A DNA stretch of 64,000 bases from assembly GCA_002400495.2 (NCBI GenBank), contig NVQL02000077.1:1-64000 (forward strand). Reading direction: 5' to 3'. Position numbers and translations under genes: made by a program. The notes under the pieces were generated by a model that was not told the DNA's origin, made no database searches, and saw nothing but the letters and a program-made list of their open reading frames with translations. The number at the start of each line of letters is the position of its first letter. The first letter of the stretch is position 1. The stretch is from Alphaproteobacteria bacterium (GTDB taxonomy: Bacteria; Pseudomonadota; Alphaproteobacteria; Rhizobiales; OSC116). Of this stretch, positions 53,647 to 62,177 are shown in pieces.

Positions 53647-54171
53647 TTATCTCACCCAAAGCGGCAATCCTGCAACCATAAATGCAACCTTATCCACTTT
53701 TTGCGCGATTAATTGGTTCAATTTTCCTTGATAATCCCTAAATTCACGGCTTAATTTATCCTCGGGCACTAAGCCCATGCCCAACTCATTGGACACTATT
53801 ATGACATTGGCAGATGCGGTTTCAACCGCTTGGCATAATGTTTCAAAATGTGTTTCTACATTCAGATTTCTGTAGATTAAGTTATTGATCCATAATGTTA
53901 AACAATCAATCAATATGGTGGTTTCCGCTTGGCTTGTTTTGACTATGTCGGCAATATTAATTGGCTCTTCAACCACCTGCCAGACATCGTTACGGCGGGC
54001 TTTATGTGCGGCAATGCGGTCATCCATTTCATCATCTATACGGGGGGATGTGGCAATATAGATAAGTTTGGCCGTTTTGAGCTGTTTGCTGTGTAAATCC
54101 TGCGCCAAATTTTCTGCAAATAGGCTCTTGCCTGAGCGCGCGCCGCCCAAAATCAACTGTTTCATACTCAC
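53647..54171 (-). CDS. cobP: Adenosylcobinamide kinase / guanylyltransferase
   Basis: 174 aa (CobU in Salmonella naming). LILGGARSGKSLFAENLA is the nucleotide site, with YIATSPRIDDEMDDRIAAHKARR and VSNELGMGLVPEDKLSREFRD. Phosphorylates adenosylcobinamide and transfers GMP. Start is GTG at 54171 or ATG at 54165. Divergent from cobT. Confidence 0.94.
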   Translation of the reverse strand: MSMKQLILGGARSGKSLFAENLAQDLHSKQLKTAKLIYIATSPRIDDEMDDRIAAHKARRNDVWQVVEEPINIADIVKTSQAETTILIDCLTLWINNLIYRNLNVETHFETLCQAVETASANVIIVSNELGMGLVPEDKLSREFRDYQGKLNQLIAQKVDKVAFMVAGLPLWVR

Positions 54172-54248
54172 TCATCACAAATATAGATTTATCTTATCAT
54201 AAACTTATGGCATAAAATCGACAGAGTAAACCATTTGATGGAAGATTT

Positions 54249-55259
54249 ATGTTCGATACTATTGATGATATAAAACAAGCTGCACTTCAGCAAATTTCAG
54301 CCGACGAAAAAGCCATTAAATTGGCGACAGAACGCCAAGCGCAATTGACCAAACCGCAAGGCAGTTTAGGTAAATTGGAAGAAATTGCGATTTGGTTAGC
54401 AGGATGGCAAGGCGTTGAAAAACCTAAGTTAAACAAAGTCGATGCACTGATTTTTGCAGGTAATCATGGGGTTGCAGCGCGTGGTGTGTCTTTGTTCCCT
54501 GCCGAGGTGACAATGCAAATGGTAGGTAATTTTGAAGCAGGGGGTGCTGCTATCAACCAGTTGTGCCAACAAAATGGTGCCAATTTAAAAGTGGTGGCGA
54601 TAGATTTGGACAATCCCACAGCCGATTTCACCAGCGCAGCGGCGATGAGCGAAGATGAGCTTTTGGCTGCGGTTAACATTGGTGCGGATGCCGTATCAGA
54701 TGATGCAGATATGATCACATTGGGTGAAATGGGCATTGCCAACACCACATCGGCATCTGCCATTGCTTTGGCATTATTTGGTGGCACGGCGGAGGGCTGG
54801 ACGGGTCGCGGGACGGGTTTGGTAGATGATGCGGTGACGAAAAAGGCCGAAATTGTTGCGCAAGCGGTTGAATTTCATAGTGAATATAAGAATGAACCGA
54901 TTGAGATTTTGCGGCGCTTGGGCGGACGTGAATTGGCCGCGATATTTGGGGCGACTTTGGCGGCACGGGTGAAAAATATTCCTGTTCTGCTTGATGGTTT
55001 TATCTGTTGTGCGGCGGTTGCGCCGTTGTTTGCGTTGAATAAAAGTGCGTTAAACATTGCCGTGGCGGGGCATCAATCGCAGGAACAAGCGCATGTGAGA
55101 TTATTGCAAGCGCTTGAATTAGAACCGCTTTTAAAAATGAACATGCGGTTAGGCGAAGGCAGTGGGGCGGCGGTGGCTTTAAACATTGTACGCGCGGCGA
55201 TTGCCACGCATGATGGCATGGCGACATTCGCCGAAGCGGCGGTATCCAACAAGGACTAA
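54249..55259 (+). CDS. cobT: Nicotinate-nucleotide:dimethylbenzimidazole phosphoribosyltransferase
   Basis: 336 aa (CobU in Pseudomonas naming). LTKPQGSLGKLEEIAIWLAGWQ, FAGNHGVAARGVSLFPAEVTMQMV in pieces, GEMGIANTTSASAI and LGEGSGAAVALNIVRAA are family motifs, the last containing the catalytic glutamate. Makes alpha-ribazole phosphate. GGAAG precedes the ATG. cobS follows after 4 bp. Confidence 0.95.
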   Translation: MFDTIDDIKQAALQQISADEKAIKLATERQAQLTKPQGSLGKLEEIAIWLAGWQGVEKPKLNKVDALIFAGNHGVAARGVSLFPAEVTMQMVGNFEAGGAAINQLCQQNGANLKVVAIDLDNPTADFTSAAAMSEDELLAAVNIGADAVSDDADMITLGEMGIANTTSASAIALALFGGTAEGWTGRGTGLVDDAVTKKAEIVAQAVEFHSEYKNEPIEILRRLGGRELAAIFGATLAARVKNIPVLLDGFICCAAVAPLFALNKSALNIAVAGHQSQEQAHVRLLQALELEPLLKMNMRLGEGSGAAVALNIVRAAIATHDGMATFAEAAVSNKD

Positions 55260-55263
55260 GCCT

Positions 55264-55998
55264 ATGTATAATCAAGTTAAATCAGCATTTATTACCTTAA
55301 CGCGATTGCCATTGATAAAAACTAAAGACGATGAGTTTAATTTAAGCGGTAGTTTATGGGCGTTTCCGATTGTTGGCTTGGTTTTGGGCGGCATTTTGTC
55401 GGCTGTGGCCTATGGATTTATTTCCCTTCAAATGGATTCGCTGATTGGCTCGGCTTTGTTGGTTTTATTGATGATTTTACTGACTGGCGCATTGCATGAA
55501 GATGGGTTGGCTGATTGTGCCGATGCGCTCGGAGCGTCAACGCCAGAGCGGCGGTTGGAGATTATGCGCGACAGCCAGATTGGGGCTTATGGCACGTTGG
55601 CATTGATATTTAGCTTTGCCATTCGGGTTTATACGCTCAGTCTTTTTTGGGACACAAATCTTATTTATTATGCGCTGATTATTTGCCTGATGGCGAGCCG
55701 TGGTGCGATTGTTTTTGTGCCTTGGTTTAGCCAACCTGCGCGTGATAATGGTCTTGCTGCTGAATTTAAGAATATTAAATTATATCAGCTTGTTACTGGT
55801 CAAATATTGGTGGTCGTGATTGGGTATTTATTGATTGGCAATGCTATTATTTACTTGTTAGTGGCGGCTGTTTTTGTTGGATTTTTGAGCGCAAAATATG
55901 CCACGGCAAAGTTGGGTGGTTTTACTGGGGATGTTTTGGGCGCTACCGAGCAATTGGCCCAGATTACTGGCCTTTTGATATTGCATTTATTGTTTTGA
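55264..55998 (+). CDS. cobS: Adenosylcobinamide-GDP ribazoletransferase (cobalamin synthase)
   Basis: About 244 aa integral membrane enzyme (CobV in Pseudomonas naming). TRLPLI near the start, ALHEDGLADCADALGASTPERRLEIMRDSQIGAYG split over the loop with metal-binding acidic residues, and LGGFTGDVLGATEQLAQI near the end. Joins adenosylcobinamide-GDP and alpha-ribazole. The ATG at 55264 is chosen; an earlier in-frame ATG lies inside cobT. The 3' end overlaps convergent cobQ by 35 bp. Confidence 0.93.
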   Translation: MYNQVKSAFITLTRLPLIKTKDDEFNLSGSLWAFPIVGLVLGGILSAVAYGFISLQMDSLIGSALLVLLMILLTGALHEDGLADCADALGASTPERRLEIMRDSQIGAYGTLALIFSFAIRVYTLSLFWDTNLIYYALIICLMASRGAIVFVPWFSQPARDNGLAAEFKNIKLYQLVTGQILVVVIGYLLIGNAIIYLLVAAVFVGFLSAKYATAKLGGFTGDVLGATEQLAQITGLLILHLLF

Positions 55999-57529
55999 TA
56001 TTGAGATGTTTTTCAATATGAAGCGATAGGTTATCTAGTGTGTTTTCAATGGTTTGGTTGTAATTTTGATCAGTTTTATTGACACCTAAATCGCTTAAAA
56101 AATCTTCGCGAAAATCATCATTGCTGAAAATTCCGTGTAGATATGACCCCATTACATTGCCATTGGGTGATTTTGCGCCGAAATTCTTGTTAGCTTTTGT
56201 AATCATTGGGGTTTTTAAATCATTACCTGTGGTTTTACCTAGGTGGATTTCGTAGGCGAAAAAATTGTCAAATTCGACTAGGTTGGTGGATTTATCACCT
56301 GCGATTTCGGTTTCAATATCTAGTAGGCCAAGGGCTTTGATGCTTTTACGGTCTCCTTCTAACATGTTGGGATCATTTATGATTTTTCCTAGCATTTGGA
56401 AACCACCGCAGATTCCTAGTAATTTTCCGCCGCGTCTGACGTGGGATTTTATGTCTATGTCCCAGCCTTGTTGATAGAGATATTCTAGATCGGCAATGGT
56501 AGATTTACTGCCTGGAATGATGATGAGATCGGCTTCTGGTAAAACGCCTGATTTAACCAGATTTAGCTCGACATTTTGGTGTTGAGATAGTGGATCTAGG
56601 TCGTCAAAATTGGCAATATGGGGCATTTTTAGGGCCAAAATACGGGTTTTTTGGGCGTTTTTTGGGTGTTTTTTGCTGTTTTTGGGCTGTTTTTGGGTGT
56701 TTTTTGCGTCTTTTTGGGGTGTTTTTTGGGGTTTTTCGAGCGCAACACTGTCCTCGGCGGGGAGTAAATGGGCATCTGAGAAATGTGGTAATATGCCGAG
56801 ATTTTTCCAGCCTGTGCGGTTTTCGATTTCTGTGATCGCGTCATCGAATAGAGAAACATCGCCGCGGAATTTATTGATGATGAAACCTTTAATGCGATTT
56901 CGATCCGCCTGCGAAATGACTTCGTAAGTGCCGACGATTGAGGCGATGACGCCGCCGCGGTCTATATCACCGATCAGCACCACGGGAATATTTATTTGTT
57001 CGGCAAAGCCCATATTGGCAATGTCATTTTTGCGTAAATTGGTTTCAGCGGGACTGCCTGCGCCTTCGACCAAAATCATTTGATGTTGGTTTTTTAGGCT
57101 TTCATATGACTTTAAAATGACCTCCAGAAATTCGGGTTTATATTGATAATATTGTCGCGCTTTGAGGCTTTTGAATTTTTTGCCATTAATGATGACTTGG
57201 CTGCCGGTCTCATTTTCGGGTTTGAGCAATATGGGGTTCATATTTGTGGCGGGGGCGATTTTGGCGGCTTTGGCTTGCAGCCATTGAGCGCGGCCTATTT
57301 CGCCCATATTTTTTGTGATGTTTTGGGCTTCTAAATCAAAGATATTTGCAACCGCGGCGTTGTTGGACATATTTTGTGATTTGAACGGTGCAACATTGAT
57401 GCCTTTATTGGCGAAAAGGCGGCATAAGCCCGCCACAATTAAGGATTTACCGACATCAGAGCCTGTACCCATAAACATAATTTGTTGGGCGGCTTTGGTT
57501 GAAATGTTTGATTGCAGATTTTTTGTCAT
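55964..57529 (-). CDS. cobQ: Cobyric acid synthase, with low-complexity insert
   Basis: 521 aa. The ATPase half starts MFMGTGSDVGKSLIVAGLCRLF, with LVEGAGSPAETNLR and IGDIDRGGVIASIVGTY. The amidotransferase half has LLGICGGFQMLGKII and the late GSYLHGIFSNDDFR histidine. It amidates four side chains of the corrin. Between LPAEDSVALEKP and the conserved ANFDDLDPL is a lysine/glutamine/asparagine-rich insert at about residues 264-295, roughly 25 residues longer than usual, encoded by a T/G-rich tract. The frame stays open, so the enzyme is probably functional. Confidence 0.93.
   Translation of the reverse strand: MTKNLQSNISTKAAQQIMFMGTGSDVGKSLIVAGLCRLFANKGINVAPFKSQNMSNNAAVANIFDLEAQNITKNMGEIGRAQWLQAKAAKIAPATNMNPILLKPENETGSQVIINGKKFKSLKARQYYQYKPEFLEVILKSYESLKNQHQMILVEGAGSPAETNLRKNDIANMGFAEQINIPVVLIGDIDRGGVIASIVGTYEVISQADRNRIKGFIINKFRGDVSLFDDAITEIENRTGWKNLGILPHFSDAHLLPAEDSVALEKPQKTPQKDAKNTQKQPKNSKKHPKNAQKTRILALKMPHIANFDDLDPLSQHQNVELNLVKSGVLPEADLIIIPGSKSTIADLEYLYQQGWDIDIKSHVRRGGKLLGICGGFQMLGKIINDPNMLEGDRKSIKALGLLDIETEIAGDKSTNLVEFDNFFAYEIHLGKTTGNDLKTPMITKANKNFGAKSPNGNVMGSYLHGIFSNDDFREDFLSDLGVNKTDQNYNQTIENTLDNLSLHIEKHLNIKTINAISKGQ
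56644..56737. repeat. Degenerate T/G tract with seven G-runs inside cobQ
   Basis: About 94 bp almost free of A, in which runs of three or four G alternate with runs of five or six T (units like GGGTGTTTTTT). It is on the strand opposite the cobQ message and encodes the repeated K-x-P-K-N style linker. Seven G-runs this close could form G-quadruplexes and are prone to slippage. Confidence 0.7.
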
Positions 57530-57587
57530 ATGCTAGAGTCAAAAAGTTATTTTTTGTAGTTCTAGCCGATAAGTTGAAAGCTGTAAA

Positions 57588-59870
57588 ATGAATCCTGTGA
57601 GTCAATTTTTAAGCTATCTTGGCCAAAAAATAACCCAACACACTCATTTCGCTATTTTCACTTCGCTGGCGGTCATCGTCACCCTGATTTTTGGAGTTTT
57701 GCATTTGCAACTTGTGGGTGCGGTTGGCAATATTTTTGACCCGCAAAGCCAATATGTTAAAGATTTTCAGGATTTTACTGAGACTTATGAATCGTTGGAA
57801 CGCGAAATTGTCATTGTGATTGAAAATGATGACATATTGTCGGATGAAAGTCGAAATGAGATTAGCAATTTGCATTTGGAATTGGAGTTTTTGGATGATG
57901 TGAACAGCGTTATTTCCATCGCTTCGTTGCGTGACGCACCGCAAAAGATAGACTCAATGGGGCAATTGATTGCTGATGATAATTTTGCGAAATACGGTAA
58001 GGAGTTGATTCAACAAAAATTATACGAACATCCGATTGCGCGACATCGTTTAATTTCTGCTGATGGTAAGAAATCGATGATATTGATTGGGTTAAAATCG
58101 GTAGGTGAGCGCAACGCCAGTTTACAGGAGATTAACGACCAAGCTGCCGCGCTTGCGGCGCGCGAATTACAGCATAGCCAGTTTTATTTTACGGGGTTTT
58201 TAGCGGTTTCGGCCGAAATTGTTTCGGCGATTTTGCATGATCAAATTTACTTTGTGCTGGGCGGCGCGACTTTGGGCTTTATTTTTGGATTTTTATTCTT
58301 TCGACATTTTAGTTTGGTGATGGCCACTGCTGTGCCGTCAATATTATCCATCCTCATCACTTTGGGTGCGATGGGTTGGGCGGGCATTAGCGTGAATGTG
58401 ATGACCAATGTGGTGCCAACAATTATTATGGTGATCGCCTTTGCCGACAGCATGCATATGGTTGACGCGATGCGCAACCGATTGGAGCTTGGTGAAAGCC
58501 GTGAGCAGGCAGTTATTTACGCGATGAAAGTGGTTGGTCCCGCCTGTGTATTCACCAGTCTGACCACATCGATCGCTTTTTTAAGCCTGACTTTTGCCGA
58601 CACGCCGTTGGTGGCCGAGTTTGGCCGTGCCGCTGCGATGGGAACTTTTTTGGCGTTATTCGCATCGTTAATTTTAAGCTGTTTAATTTGCCTTTATCTG
58701 GGGCGGGTATTTCCAGTTAAGATCAAGGCTGGTGCTGCGCCGAGCAACGGCATTATTCATCAGATATTGAGTGATTTATCGCGCTCTATTGGTGGTTTTT
58801 CAATTAAGCACGCCAAAAAAACCATTGCCATTGGGTCTTTGTTGTTAATTGGTTCGGGCTATATTCATTTTTTGAATGAACCTGAATATCGTTATTCTGA
58901 AAATCTACCTGCCAATAACCACGCCACCCAAGCGATTAAAACGGTTGACCAAGATTTGGGCGGTATGAACGGGTTTTATTATGTGGTGTCGCGCCAAGAT
59001 GGGGCTGTGATAGATTTTGATGCCCCAAGCCTGCTGCCGATTTTAACCCAGCTTGATCAGTTGGTTGAAAACACGCCGACCCATAGCAGCCATTCTTCGG
59101 TCATTCAGGTTATGAATTGGCTAGGCGAAGGGGCTCAAAAGCCGAGCATAAATGATTTGTTGGAAAATTTACCTGCAAAATTTACCCGTCGTTTCATTGC
59201 GCCTGACCAAAAATCTATCATCATTATTGCCTTCACTGCTGATTTGGGTGCGCGGGTTTTGCGGCCATTTTTGCGTGATATGCGCGCTGCAGCCAAGAAA
59301 ATAGTGGCGCAAGACCCTGAATATAAGCTTATGCTAACAGGTTTAGCCGCGATGAGCGCTGAAGAAAGCTATGCAATGATTGGCGAGTTAAACTCTGGTT
59401 TGTTGATTGCTATGGTGATTATTATTTTGCTGATGGGCATTGTGTTTAGATCTGGCTTTTACGCCTTGGCTAGCATATTGCCTAACCTATTGCCGATTGT
59501 GGCGGGTGGGGCTTTGTTGTATTTTATTGCTGATGGCTTACAATTTACCACGGTGATTGCGCTGACCATCGCCTTTGGCATTGCGGTTGATGACAGCATA
59601 CATTTTCTTTATCAATATCGGCAGAATATAAAGCATATGGATGCGGCTGGCGCCATTGATGATGCGCTTAAACGTGTTGGCCCGGTGTTGATGGCCACGA
59701 CATTTATGCTCAGTGCGGGGCTTGGATTGATGTTTTTTTCTGACCTGCCGCAAATGAATTTATTTGGCGTTACCATCATATTTATATTAAATGTGGCTTT
59801 ACTGGCCGACATTGCCATATTACCGTCTATATTCTATATTATGGATAGAAAAAAGAATCTTAAGGAATAA
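57588..59870 (+). CDS. MMPL/RND-family exporter
   Basis: 760 aa with the 12-helix RND plan: TM1 near 20-42, a periplasmic loop, five helices near 220-385, a second loop and a final helix group from about 605. VIAFADSMHMVDAMRN and AFGIAVDDSIHFLYQYRQ are the paired intramembrane proton-relay segments typical of MMPL/HpnN-like exporters. No membrane-fusion protein or TolC-like gene is adjacent, consistent with lipid or hydrophobic-substrate export. Followed 2 bp later by a secreted DUF1579-like gene. Substrate unknown. Confidence 0.88.
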   Translation: MNPVSQFLSYLGQKITQHTHFAIFTSLAVIVTLIFGVLHLQLVGAVGNIFDPQSQYVKDFQDFTETYESLEREIVIVIENDDILSDESRNEISNLHLELEFLDDVNSVISIASLRDAPQKIDSMGQLIADDNFAKYGKELIQQKLYEHPIARHRLISADGKKSMILIGLKSVGERNASLQEINDQAAALAARELQHSQFYFTGFLAVSAEIVSAILHDQIYFVLGGATLGFIFGFLFFRHFSLVMATAVPSILSILITLGAMGWAGISVNVMTNVVPTIIMVIAFADSMHMVDAMRNRLELGESREQAVIYAMKVVGPACVFTSLTTSIAFLSLTFADTPLVAEFGRAAAMGTFLALFASLILSCLICLYLGRVFPVKIKAGAAPSNGIIHQILSDLSRSIGGFSIKHAKKTIAIGSLLLIGSGYIHFLNEPEYRYSENLPANNHATQAIKTVDQDLGGMNGFYYVVSRQDGAVIDFDAPSLLPILTQLDQLVENTPTHSSHSSVIQVMNWLGEGAQKPSINDLLENLPAKFTRRFIAPDQKSIIIIAFTADLGARVLRPFLRDMRAAAKKIVAQDPEYKLMLTGLAAMSAEESYAMIGELNSGLLIAMVIIILLMGIVFRSGFYALASILPNLLPIVAGGALLYFIADGLQFTTVIALTIAFGIAVDDSIHFLYQYRQNIKHMDAAGAIDDALKRVGPVLMATTFMLSAGLGLMFFSDLPQMNLFGVTIIFILNVALLADIAILPSIFYIMDRKKNLKE

Positions 59871-59872
59871 AT

Positions 59873-60439
59873 ATGCGCATCATAGCCTCACTCGTTTTGA
59901 CCACTCTATTGACTTTTACTAGCATGCCAGCACAGGCTGCGGATAACGCCAATGATGATGTCATGAAAATACTAAATTATGCGCGGGTGACAGATCAGCA
60001 CAAGATATTGAACAAATTAGCCGGAAGTTGGCGTGGCACTGGTAGCTTGATTAACAGCGAAGGTGGGGCTGCCGAGAAAATCCTATGCAAATCGACCAAT
60101 AAAATGATTTTGGGCGGACGGTTTGTTGAACAGGAAACCACGTGTAAAGGTGCGGGTTTTAGTTTTGATGGTGTTGGGCATTTTGGTTATGATGTGTTGA
60201 GCAAAACTTATGTTGGAACCAGCATGAACACGGCTGACAGTGGCATTTCGACCTTAGCTGGTAGGCGCAGTGGCGACAAAATTACCTTTAACATCAGCCA
60301 TAATAATGTTGATGTAAAAAAACGGGTGACCAGCCGTGCGACTTTAACCATTACTGATGGTGGGCACACGTATGAAATCTTGTCTGAAGATAAAAACGGC
60401 GATCTACAGCCGATATTAAGCATTAAATATGCGCATTAA
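59873..60439 (+). CDS. Secreted DUF1579-like protein
   Basis: 188 aa. A signal sequence ends at PAQAAD near residue 23. KILNKLAGSWRGTGSLINSEG and MILGGRFVEQETTCKG resemble the DUF1579 pattern (G.W...... the.......GgRfl.....), a lipocalin-like barrel. Two cysteines could pair. It lies 2 bp after the exporter gene and 3 bp before the next, so it may bind a ligand handled by the exporter. That link is inference. Confidence 0.72.
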   Translation: MRIIASLVLTTLLTFTSMPAQAADNANDDVMKILNYARVTDQHKILNKLAGSWRGTGSLINSEGGAAEKILCKSTNKMILGGRFVEQETTCKGAGFSFDGVGHFGYDVLSKTYVGTSMNTADSGISTLAGRRSGDKITFNISHNNVDVKKRVTSRATLTITDGGHTYEILSEDKNGDLQPILSIKYAH

Positions 60440-60442
60440 AAT

Positions 60443-61156
60443 ATGACGCTGACAGAATTTATTAAAGCTGGTGATTTAAAGCTGAAATATGCTATTTTTG
60501 GCAATTTTTACCAACGCAAAATCAATGCCGAAACTATGATAAGTGGCCGCAATATTTTGGAGATTGTGGCGCATGATATCTGCCCGCTGTTGCCCAAAGA
60601 CATTGATGAGTTGTTGCCTGATGCGGTGATGATTATGATGAATCCTGGTTCATCACAACCGCTTGAGGGCATTGATCATTTAAAGCCGTTGAGCAAAACC
60701 GCCGCTGTGCCGCAAAATCTAGTGGACACCAAGCCTGACACCACGCAATATCAAGTGATGCGGGTGATGCATTATATGAATTGGCGGCATGTGCGGGTAA
60801 TTAACCTATCTGATTTGCGCGAAGCCAAAAGCCCGTTATTTATTAAAAAATACATGTGGCTTGAGGCAGAATTTGGGTTTGATTTGCATTCGATTTTTGC
60901 CGCTAGGCGCGCTGATGAATTAGCGCGGGTGTTAAAGCGCAAAAACGCTGCGCCGATTATTAACGGCTGGGGAGTGAGTGAAAAATTGGATGCTTTGATT
61001 GCCCGCGCCCTGCCCGTTTTGCCTGACCCAGAGAGTATGTTTGGCATTGTGAAGCCTGAGCTTGAGCCGAAGAAATATTTTCATCCGTTGCCAACTTTGC
61101 AGCGTGATAAGAATCTATGGGTTGAAAATATTGTTAAACAGCTTACTCTTAAATAG
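60443..61156 (+). CDS. DUF1643-like protein
   Basis: 237 aa, cytoplasmic. VMIMMNPGSSQPLEGID followed by QVMRVMHYMNWRHVRVINLSDLREAKSP is similar to the DUF1643 arrangement (MLNPS ... R.....W....v.N.f.lra..P), and IINGWGVSEKLDALI fits its later part. The chain is longer than a typical DUF1643 protein. Function unknown. Third gene of the exporter operon, 3 bp after its neighbour. Confidence 0.62.
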   Translation: MTLTEFIKAGDLKLKYAIFGNFYQRKINAETMISGRNILEIVAHDICPLLPKDIDELLPDAVMIMMNPGSSQPLEGIDHLKPLSKTAAVPQNLVDTKPDTTQYQVMRVMHYMNWRHVRVINLSDLREAKSPLFIKKYMWLEAEFGFDLHSIFAARRADELARVLKRKNAAPIINGWGVSEKLDALIARALPVLPDPESMFGIVKPELEPKKYFHPLPTLQRDKNLWVENIVKQLTLK

Positions 61157-61160
61157 ACCG

Positions 61161-61205
61161 ATATTTTATAGGTCAATATTTTAAAGGCCTATATTTTAAA
61201 GGTAA
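61161..61205 (+). repeat. Three tandem 15-bp repeats in the leader of the YihY gene
   Basis: ATATTTTATAGGTCA, ATATTTTAAAGGCCT and ATATTTTAAAGGTAA lie head to tail at 61161, 61176 and 61191. Units two and three each contain AAAGG, a ribosome-site-like core. The period equals five codons, so copy changes would not shift a frame. Confidence 0.75.
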
Positions 61206-61279
61206 GCGTTATTTTCATCATTAAGTTTTTTCTGATCATTGGCAAGGCGCTGCATAAATTCAATGAAGATGATGGATTT

Positions 61280-62026
61280 GTGATTTGTGGAAATATTGCC
61301 TATTGCATGTTGTTGGCAATTTTTCCATTTTTATTGTTTTTGGCGGGCTTAACTGTCTTAATCACTGGCGATGCCACGGCGCAAACGGCGATTGATTATT
61401 TATTTTCCATCGCGCCTGAAAATATTGTTAAACCTATTGCTAATGAAATAAACAACATCATCGCGACCAATAATAGCAGCCTGTTAATCATCTCGCTTAT
61501 CTTGACATTTTGGACGGGGTTGGCGGCGGTTGAGAGCGTGCGCGGGGGGTTGAACCGCGCTTATAATGTGGTAGAGAACCGCGCTTATTGGCTGCGCTTG
61601 TTGCAAGACATATTGTTTATATTGATCGGTATCGGGAGTATTGTGATTTTGGGTATATTGATTTTATTTGCTCCGAATATTGTAAATTTATTGCATAATT
61701 ATTTCCCACGATTTGCTGATTTAATCACTCAGTTTGACATTTGGAGTTATCCATTGGGGATTTTGTTGCTGGTTATCATTTTGTTTACCACACATGCAAT
61801 TTTGCCCAACCAGAGACCGCGCTTGAACAAGCTATTACCTGGGGTAATTTTTTCGGTATTTGTGTGGCTGATTATGGCTGAAATATTCACCATATATTTA
61901 GAGGATTTTTCTCGCTATGCCACTATATACGGTAGTTTGGGCGGCATCATCGCCACTATGGTGTTTATCTATATTTCGGCAGTGATATTTATGTTTGGTG
62001 GTGAAGTTAACCAGTCACTTGCCTAA
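61280..62026 (+). CDS. YihY/BrkB-family inner-membrane protein, start codon unclear
   Basis: 248 aa from a GTG at 61280, with about six membrane helices. The YihY hallmarks are AYCMLLAIFPFLLFLAGL, LTFWTGLAAVESVRGGLNRAYNV, PGVIFSVFVWL and YGSLGGIIATMVFIYISAVIFMFGGEVN in segments. Homologous sequence continues upstream in the same frame (GKALHKFNEDDGFVICGN) as far as a TAG at 61169, but no ATG, GTG or TTG occurs there before 61280. The real start may be ATT at 61211, 8 nt after AAAGG, or CTG at 61232. YihY is not the tRNA-processing RNase BN it was once thought to be; its function is unknown. Confidence 0.82.
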   Translation: MICGNIAYCMLLAIFPFLLFLAGLTVLITGDATAQTAIDYLFSIAPENIVKPIANEINNIIATNNSSLLIISLILTFWTGLAAVESVRGGLNRAYNVVENRAYWLRLLQDILFILIGIGSIVILGILILFAPNIVNLLHNYFPRFADLITQFDIWSYPLGILLLVIILFTTHAILPNQRPRLNKLLPGVIFSVFVWLIMAEIFTIYLEDFSRYATIYGSLGGIIATMVFIYISAVIFMFGGEVNQSLA

Positions 62027-62177
62027 ATACTTGGCCATTCAATACCTTAGTTCTGCGCCGTTAGTTTCATAAACCCTAAATAGTATTTTTTACCCGTCTA
62101 GATTAACCATTTATTTAATCCCTTTGGTTACGCTAGGTCAATAAGTTGGGGGCAACACTTTTGAATACAGGACATTT

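Noticed and set aside
54172-54248. Cobalamin riboswitch or shared operator between cobP and cobT
   Set aside because: The 77-bp gap is too short for a riboswitch on either side and shows no conserved motif.
59612-59818. Short minus-strand frames inside the exporter gene
   Set aside because: Antisense to a conserved RND membrane segment, with no ribosome site or similarity.
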